A DNA stretch of 64,000 nucleotides from positions 124,001 through 188,000 of the forward strand of contig NZ_NCEQ01000002.1 in the NCBI RefSeq assembly GCF_002280785.1. Direction: 5' to 3'. This document shows positions 59,284 to 64,000 of the stretch, piece by piece. Made by a program: the position numbers and the translations under genes. Every line of letters starts with the position of its first letter. Position 1 is the stretch's first letter. The stretch comes from Brevundimonas subvibrioides (GTDB lineage: Bacteria > Pseudomonadota > Alphaproteobacteria > Caulobacterales > Caulobacteraceae). Below the pieces are notes generated by a model. The model did no database searches and was not told the origin of the DNA. It worked only from the letters and a program-made list of their open reading frames with translations.

Positions 59284-59607
59284 ATGCCCGTTGTCGGATT
59301 AGTCACCCGCGTCTTTTGCGTCCCCTTGTTCTTTGCAGGACTACTCGCTGTCGCCGTAGCCTTGATTGAAACCGGCGCTCCCACATGGGTGTTGCCGATC
59401 CTGCTCGTCGTCGCTTTGACCGTGTCTGCTCTGGCCGAGCGACTTGCTCCATACGAGCCCGTCTGGAACCAGTCGCACGGCGATATCGGCGTCGCGGGCC
59501 AAGCCGACTACCCTCGGAGCTATTTCGACCAACTCATCGAACCGTTCCGTCGGCCCACTTCCCTGACGCCCCCAGATCGCGGGCTACGAACAGCTCCGGA
59601 GGATTAA
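59284..59607 (+). pseudogene. fragment of a sterol desaturase-like gene
   Basis: 107 codons from ATG 59284 with GGAGAGG upstream. Two helices, then SALAERLAPYEPVWNQSHGD, which matches the stretch before the first His box of sterol desaturase/fatty acid hydroxylase proteins. The His boxes themselves are missing: sequence changes to GQADYPRSYFDQLIEPFRRP and ends. So only the first third remains, or a new small membrane protein has formed from it. Base composition here is less GC-rich than around it. Confidence 0.6.
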
Positions 59608-59611
59608 AAAC

Positions 59612-59932
59612 ATGCTCGTCCTAAATCTATTGGCGGCCCTCGCCTTGCAAACCGCTGCTCCCGCGCCCTTATCGGCCGCAGCAGCAACCCTGCTGCAACC
59701 TCGCGAAATCCAGCTTAACCTCGATGGACGTCGTTGGACCTGTGGTTCCGACGGTACCTGCGAAGGCCGCGGAACGGGCACGTCGCAGCCGTTGATACGT
59801 GAATGCCGTCGGTTTGTCGGCCGGCTTGGCCCAGTTTCACGCTTTGCCCGCGCGGGTGAAGCACTTACCGAAGCCGAAGTCGCCCGGTGTAATTCGACCG
59901 ATAACGGCCGCGTTCCACGAAGTCCCCAATAA
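59612..59932 (+). CDS. small secreted CC_3452-like protein
   Basis: 106 residues, ribosome-binding site GGAGGATT. Signal MLVLNLLAALALQTAAPAP, then RRWTCGSDGTCEGRGTGTSQ, LIRECRRFVGRLGPVSRFAR, AGEALTEAEVARCN. Four Cys with the RECxRxVxxxGP and RCN pattern occur in small exported proteins of Caulobacterales and Sphingomonadales annotated CC_3452 family. Function unknown. The stop overlaps the start of the chimeric gene (TAATG). Confidence 0.65.
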   Translation: MLVLNLLAALALQTAAPAPLSAAAATLLQPREIQLNLDGRRWTCGSDGTCEGRGTGTSQPLIRECRRFVGRLGPVSRFARAGEALTEAEVARCNSTDNGRVPRSPQ

Positions 59933-60639
59933 TGCCTGACCGACGCGGCTCACGGCAATGCCGAGGTCAGGACTGCGTCGAACTTTTTGTGTTGAGCAAC
60001 GGGGACCGCTGGACCGTCACGTCTGACGGAGTCGCGAGAGGAAATTTTGACTATCAGGTGGATGCTGAGGAGGCGGCCACCCGCGCCTTCGCCCAGACGT
60101 GCACGCGCAGAAAGCTGGCGGTCGGCTCGCCCCATGATGTCAGGCGGTCTGGCGCGACGACGCTCACGGGGCGATATGGCGTCAGCCGCTTCGTGGTCGG
60201 GTTGGTGCTCGGGCATACGCCAAACGAAGGCGCGGCGGTCACATGCGTCTATGACCGGCATACCTATGTGCGCGAGAAACGGGCGGCGCTGGAACTGTGG
60301 GCGAACCATCTCATCCGGCCCGGCCTTGAGATCGGGGAGCCAAGGGCGCTTCCGGACCCTGCGGCCGGTACGCATGTGGATGAGGCCAAGGCCCGCGCGT
60401 TTGCCCTGTGCCAGAGGGGAGAGTTGCACGAGGCGGTGCTCTCGATCTGCATGGACCTCTCGCGTCATCCGGCCACCGTCAGCTCGCATCTGGCCATCCT
60501 GGGCAAGGCCGGCCTTGAAAGCGCGGCGGCGGGACCGCGACCGCAAGTGGAAGACTGGATCAGCGGGTTTCGCTGGACCTTGGCAGACGTCACGGACACA
60601 GTCTTGTCTTACGGAGTGAGCCTGGCGACCCTCCTCTGA
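59932..60639 (+). pseudogene. chimera: DUF2188-like N-terminus joined to a tyrosine integrase C-terminal third
   Basis: 235 codons. Residues 1-49 (including CVELFVLSNGDRWTVTSDGV and NFDYQVDAEEAA) resemble the small protein at 48180. From TRAFAQTCTRRKLAVGSPHD onward the reading is that of the integrase at 32956 from its His361 region to the end, with many silent and some amino acid changes. It holds HDVRR, GHTP and YDRHTY but no Arg269 or DNA-binding domains, so it cannot be an active recombinase. The old stop is lost and the frame runs about 20 codons further, into the merR gene end. Confidence 0.82.
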
Positions 60640-61109
60640 CGTGACTTCATTGCTCCGCCCTCCATCCGCCCGTGCCCCGCCGCGCAAAGATCATGATCGT
60701 GCAGCGCCTCGATCACCTTGCAGGCCGACACCCGGCCGCCGGCGCATTCGGCGGTCATGCGCCTCAACTCCGACCGCAAGGCCTGGAGTTGGGCGATCTT
60801 CTCGCTGACGTCCACGAGATGCCGCTCCGCGATGATGTTGGCCTCGTCGCAAGGCCGGTCCGGATGGTCGGCCAAATCGAGCAGTGAGCGGATGGCGTCC
60901 AGATCGAAACCCAGCTGGCGCGCGTGGCGGATGAACGACAGGCGCTGCAGGGCGGCGTCGTCATAGAGCCGGCGGTCGCTCGCGGTCCGGGGCGGCTCGG
61001 GCAGGAGGCCGATCTGTTCGTAAAACCGGATGGTCGGAATCTTGACGCCCGTGGCGACCGACAGCTTGCCGATCGTTTGGAGCGGAGAGAGAGCGGGGCG
61101 TGCTGACAT
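60609..61109 (-). CDS. MerR family metal-responsive activator (CadR/ZntR/PbrR-like)
   Basis: 166 residues. HTH IGKLSVATGVKIPTIRFYEQ, then GLLPEPPRTASDRRLYDDAA and RLSFIRHARQLGFDLDAIRS, the MerR core. Metal residues: Cys87 (PCDEANI), Cys122 and Cys130 (ECAGGRVSAC), Cys142 with His138 and His140 (ALHDHDLCAAGH). This is the CadR/ZntR/PbrR pattern for Cd, Pb or Zn. It diverges from the CDF-like gene across a MerR-type promoter. Its 3' end overlaps the chimeric frame by 31 bases. Confidence 0.92.
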   Translation of the reverse strand: MSARPALSPLQTIGKLSVATGVKIPTIRFYEQIGLLPEPPRTASDRRLYDDAALQRLSFIRHARQLGFDLDAIRSLLDLADHPDRPCDEANIIAERHLVDVSEKIAQLQALRSELRRMTAECAGGRVSACKVIEALHDHDLCAAGHGRMEGGAMKSRQRRVARLTP

Positions 61110-61126
61110 GGTTCTGAAAATAGGGG

Positions 61127-61158
61127 CTTGATCCTCTAGCCGCTAGAGCATGCACAAC
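61127..61158 (+). promoter_or_regulatory. MerR-type promoter/operator of the CDF gene
   Basis: TTGATC (-35-like, 61128-61133) is followed by the dyad CTCTAG-CCG-CTAGAG (61134-61148) inside a long spacer. The -10 element is not obvious; CACAAC at 61153 gives a 19-base spacer. Layout and dyad match CadR/ZntR operators, where the activator bends a long-spacer promoter. Confidence 0.7.
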
Positions 61159-61185
61159 GGTTTCTCAAGGATCGCCGGAGCCGTC

Positions 61186-61836
61186 ATGACCGAACCCCTG
61201 ATCTCGGACCCTCCCGCCGCCACGGGCTGCGGCTGCGGCGCGGCGGTGAAGTTCGACGGCGCGTCTCCCGCCTATCGCCGCATCCTCCTGTCGGTGATCG
61301 CGATCAACGCGGCGGCCTTCATAGCGGTCGCGGGCGGGGCGCTTCTCCAGGGCTCCGCCGCCCTCGGCGCCAACGCCCTCGACTTCCTCGCCGACAGCGC
61401 GACCTACGCCATCAGCCTGTGGGTCATTGGCAAATCCGTGCGGGTGCGCTCGGGCGTGGCCTTGCTCAAGGGCGCGAGCCTGGGGCTCCTCGCGGTATTC
61501 ATCCTGGGCTTCGCCATCTGGCGGGCCGTTTCGGGTGTCCCGCCCGAGGGGACGGTGATCACCGGCCTCGGCCTGTTCGGCTTTTTCGCCAACGCCGTCG
61601 CCGCCTTCTTGCTCGTGCGTCACCGCGAGGGCGACGCCAATGTCCGCTCCGTCTGGCTCTGCACGCGAAACGACCTGATCCAAAGCCTCGTGGTCGCGGC
61701 GGCCGGGGGCCTGGTCTGGCTGACCGCCTCGCGCTGGCCCGACCTGATCGCCGGTGCCGTCCTCGCCGTGGTTTTCCTGCAGTCGGCCTGGTCGATCATC
61801 CGCCAGTCGCGGCGCGAACTGCGGGACGTCGCATGA
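61186..61836 (+). CDS. short cation diffusion facilitator-like transporter
   Basis: 216 residues from ATG 61186 with GGAG five bases upstream. A Cys-rich N-terminus (ATGCGCGAAVKFDG) precedes five or six helices. Metal-site helices read GANALDFLADSATYAISLWV and CTRNDLIQSLVVAAAGGLVW. The usual cytoplasmic domain of CDF proteins (about 80 residues) is absent, so this is a short type that is often paired with MerR regulators. Exports Zn, Cd or a related divalent metal under the MerR activator. Confidence 0.85.
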   Translation: MTEPLISDPPAATGCGCGAAVKFDGASPAYRRILLSVIAINAAAFIAVAGGALLQGSAALGANALDFLADSATYAISLWVIGKSVRVRSGVALLKGASLGLLAVFILGFAIWRAVSGVPPEGTVITGLGLFGFFANAVAAFLLVRHREGDANVRSVWLCTRNDLIQSLVVAAAGGLVWLTASRWPDLIAGAVLAVVFLQSAWSIIRQSRRELRDVA

Positions 61837-61949
61837 AAGCCGGGAGACCGGCCCTGACGGCCCGGCGGCCCGTCTCGGGTCGAGGAGGGCGTCGCCGCCC
61901 TGCGACGATGGCGCGATTGCAGTCGCGGTGGACCGTGTTATGGGACGCC

Positions 61950-62300
61950 ATGGAATTCTCCTCGGTCAGGCACGGTTGGATGGCGGCGCTGATTGCGTCG
62001 TTCCTCGCCCTGTTTGTCCTGGTCTCCGCCGTCGAGGCCGCCGTCTGCGCCCCCGAAGCCGCGACCGCTCATGCCTCGGAGACGGTCTCTGACACCCCGG
62101 CCGACCCCGACGACAACGATCGACCGGAACAGCACGCGATCTGTTCGCACGGCCATTGCCATCACAGCGGGGTCGCGACGGCGGCGACGCCTGGCGCCCC
62201 GGTCGTGACTCACGCCGGGGCCGACCTGGACGCCCTGCCACTGGCGGACGGCTTGCCGTCTCGCATGCCCGCCGGACCGGACCGCCCTCCCAGAGGCTGA
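61950..62300 (+). CDS. small secreted His/Cys-containing protein before the second czc operon
   Basis: 116 residues from ATG 61950. Hydrophobic signal (MAALIASFLALFVLVSAVEA) then an acidic linker and the motif HAICSHGHCHHSGVA, with Cys and His spaced for metal. The remainder is Ala/Pro-rich (ATPGAPVVTHAGADLDALPL, SRMPAGPDRPP). Same place and build as the gene at 57543 before the first czcC, so probably a CzcI-like periplasmic partner. Start choice rests on the signal peptide. Confidence 0.62.
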   Translation: MEFSSVRHGWMAALIASFLALFVLVSAVEAAVCAPEAATAHASETVSDTPADPDDNDRPEQHAICSHGHCHHSGVATAATPGAPVVTHAGADLDALPLADGLPSRMPAGPDRPPRG

Positions 62301-62355
62301 CGGGATCGCGCGCGATCGCGCGCCCTCCACGTCAACCATCTGGGAAACAGGACCT

Positions 62356-63615
62356 ATGCCATCCTCCAATTGCCGTCTGCCGCGTATCGCGGTCGGCGGA
62401 GCCGCAGTCGCCCTCTCGGCGATCCTGGCCATACTGACTCCCGGCTCGGCTTTCGCCGAACCGGTCACGCTCGCCGAGGCGCTGTCGCGCGCCTCCGCGT
62501 CCTCGCCGACCCTCGCCGCCGCTGAGGCGGACGTCGCGGCAGCGATCGGTCGCGCGCAACAGGCAGGGTTCCGGCCGAATCCGGAGCTTGGCCTTGAGGT
62601 CGAGAATTTCGCCGGCACTGGCGCCTTCTCGGGTCTGGACGACGCCGAGAGCACACTCAGCGTGGGCCAGCGCTTCGAACTCGGCGGCAAGCGGCCGGCG
62701 CGCGAGCGCGCCGCCCAGGCCGAGGTGGACGCCGCCCGGCTGCGCCTGGCGGTGGCGCGCGCGGACCTGCAGCAGCAGGTCCGTGACGCCTATGCCGAAG
62801 CCTGGGCCGACAGCCGGCGGGTCGAACTCGCCCGCGAACAGTTCGTACGCGCCGACAATCTCCAGACCATCGCGACGGAACTGGTCGACGCCGGGCGGGA
62901 GCCGCCGCTGCGGGCGCTGAGGGCCCGCACCTCCGCCCTGGAAGCGGTTGGCCGTGTTCGGGCCGCCGAGGCCGAGTATGCTGAGGCCCAGCGGGCGCTC
63001 GCCGCCCTCTGGGGCGGCAGCGACGATCTGCCCGAGCCGATCGCATCCGGGACCGGGGCCGCGCCCGAGGCCGTCATCGATCCGGCGACCGCGCTGGACG
63101 TGCGCCTGGCCGAGGCGGAGGTCGCGACCTCGATCGCCGTCGTGGACCGTGAACGGACCCTGTCGCGCCCCGATGTGACGGTCAGCGTCGGCGCCCGTCA
63201 GTTCCGCGGCACGGACGACACGGCGCTGGTGGTCGGCGCGTCCATGCCGATCGGCCTCTTCGATCGCAACCAGGGCAATATCGCCGCGGCGGACGCCGAG
63301 CGGACCGGCGCCGAGGCCCGCCGCAACGCCGCACTGGCCGGGGCGATCCGGCGCACGCGTGACGCCCGGGCCGCCCTGCGCACCGCCGAGGCCCGCCTCG
63401 GCTTCCTGGAAAACCAGGCCGAACCCGAGGCGCTGGAGGCCGTGCGCATCGCGCGAGAAGGCTTCTCGGCCGGCCGCTTCACCCTGCTGGACGTGCTCGA
63501 CGCCGAAGAGGCGCTGAACACCCTGCAGACCGAAATGATCACCGCAGAGCTGGAGCGCGCGCAAGCCGTCGCCGCCCTGACCCGCGCCACCGAAACCGAA
63601 GGGTCCTCCCAATGA
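62356..63615 (+). CDS. czcC: CzcC-type outer-membrane efflux protein, second copy
   Basis: 419 residues. Signal peptide up to GSAFAEPV. Two OEP repeats: VTLAEALSRASASSPTLAAA, PNPELGLEVENFAGTGAFSG, STLSVGQRFELGGKRPARER, and TALVVGASMPIGLFDRNQGN, GRFTLLDVLDAEEALNTLQT. Homologous to the protein at 56181 but clearly different, so not a recent copy. Overlaps the adaptor gene by ATGA. Confidence 0.92.
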   Translation: MPSSNCRLPRIAVGGAAVALSAILAILTPGSAFAEPVTLAEALSRASASSPTLAAAEADVAAAIGRAQQAGFRPNPELGLEVENFAGTGAFSGLDDAESTLSVGQRFELGGKRPARERAAQAEVDAARLRLAVARADLQQQVRDAYAEAWADSRRVELAREQFVRADNLQTIATELVDAGREPPLRALRARTSALEAVGRVRAAEAEYAEAQRALAALWGGSDDLPEPIASGTGAAPEAVIDPATALDVRLAEAEVATSIAVVDRERTLSRPDVTVSVGARQFRGTDDTALVVGASMPIGLFDRNQGNIAAADAERTGAEARRNAALAGAIRRTRDARAALRTAEARLGFLENQAEPEALEAVRIAREGFSAGRFTLLDVLDAEEALNTLQTEMITAELERAQAVAALTRATETEGSSQ

Positions 63616-64000
63616 GAAAGCTGACCAACCAGCAGCGCCTCCTCGCGGGAGCCGCAGCCACCGTGATCATCTTGGGCGGCGGTTACGCCGGCTGGTCCAT
63701 GACCCGCGCTCCCGAGGCTGCGCCCGAGGCGCAGGCAGCAGAAGAGGAAGCGCACGGCGCGGGCGAGGCCCTCGAGATGGACGCCGCGCGCATCCAGGCC
63801 GCCGGCATCGTCCTGGAGCCCGTCGGCAGCGGCGCGCTGAGCGCCGAGATCGTGGCCCAGGGCACGGTGGTTGGAACCCCGCAGGGCGAAGCCGTGCTCG
63901 CGGCCCGCGCCGACGGCGTGATCAGCCGGGTCTCCTTGCGTCTGGGCGACAGCGTGCGCGCCGGCCAGACCGTGGCCCTGATCGAGAGCCGCGAGGCCTC
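63612..64000 (+). CDS. czcB: CzcB-type RND adaptor, second copy, 3' end outside window
   Basis: About 129 residues visible. Membrane or signal segment LLAGAAATVIILGGGYAGWS, an acidic EAAPEAQAAEEEAHGAGE stretch, then the HlyD entry LEMDAARIQAAGIVLEPVGS, EIVAQGTVVGTPQGEAVLAA and RADGVISRVSLRLGDSVRAG. Shared ATG/TGA with the czcC copy. A czcA gene is expected directly beyond the window. Confidence 0.9.
   Translation, partial: MRKLTNQQRLLAGAAATVIILGGGYAGWSMTRAPEAAPEAQAAEEEAHGAGEALEMDAARIQAAGIVLEPVGSGALSAEIVAQGTVVGTPQGEAVLAARADGVISRVSLRLGDSVRAGQTVALIESREA

Overview
The window is high-GC alphaproteobacterial chromosome. The gene families (DUF4170, a pmbA-cysQ-waaA type lipid A neighbourhood, a CC_3452-like small protein, Pr6Pr and PPC/caspase proteins) and the frequent ATGA/GTGA start-stop overlaps suggest a Caulobacterales member, probably Brevundimonas-like. 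This is inference from gene content; no 16S or other taxonomic marker is present.

Bases 1-32.6 kb look like ordinary chromosome. A minus-strand block carries envelope and housekeeping genes: waaA (partial), a DUF374 acyltransferase and an MsbA-like ABC exporter, then DUF4170, CysQ and PmbA. A run of enzymes and membrane proteins follows (MAPEG, M14 peptidase, UbiD, Pr6Pr, aldo/keto reductase, alpha/beta hydrolase, YjbR, ChaN-like). Next come exbD, folE, cysS, an orphan UgpC-type ATPase, a DEAD-box helicase beside an inverted intergenic repeat, a secreted caspase-like protein with four PPC-like repeats and an EF-hand, a methyltransferase facing an Asp/Asn hydroxylase, a FAD disulfide oxidoreductase with DUF4126, and an M28 peptidase.

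At 32718-32762 the 3' part of a tRNA-Val(CAC) lies on the minus strand without its 5' half. A P4-type tyrosine integrase follows at once. This is the left attachment site of a genomic island that covers the rest of the window and runs past its end; the orientation predicts an intact tRNA-Val(CAC) at the unseen right end.

The island is a metal and sulfur stress cassette. From left to right: (1) a persulfide module (BigR/SqrR-like ArsR repressor with a cysteine pair, two rhodaneses, TauE/SafE, DUF302, divergent persulfide dioxygenase) and an MFS pump; (2) PepSY, response regulator, histidine kinase, a COG4705 membrane protein and an isoprenylcysteine-methyltransferase-like protein in one operon; (3) a His-rich P1B ATPase with an atypical membrane motif under an RcnR-like sensor, divergent from mntP, which carries a yybP-ykoY manganese riboswitch; (4) a CsoR-type sensor divergent from an NreB-like MFS exporter with a His-rich tail; (5) a HupE-like permease, an anchor protein and a full czcCBA operon with a small His-rich secreted protein; (6) a decayed stretch with truncated genes and a chimeric open frame joining a small domain to the C-terminal third of a second integrase; (7) a MerR-controlled short CDF transporter and the start of a second czc operon. 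The second integrase remnant next to a second metal cluster suggests that two related islands were joined here.
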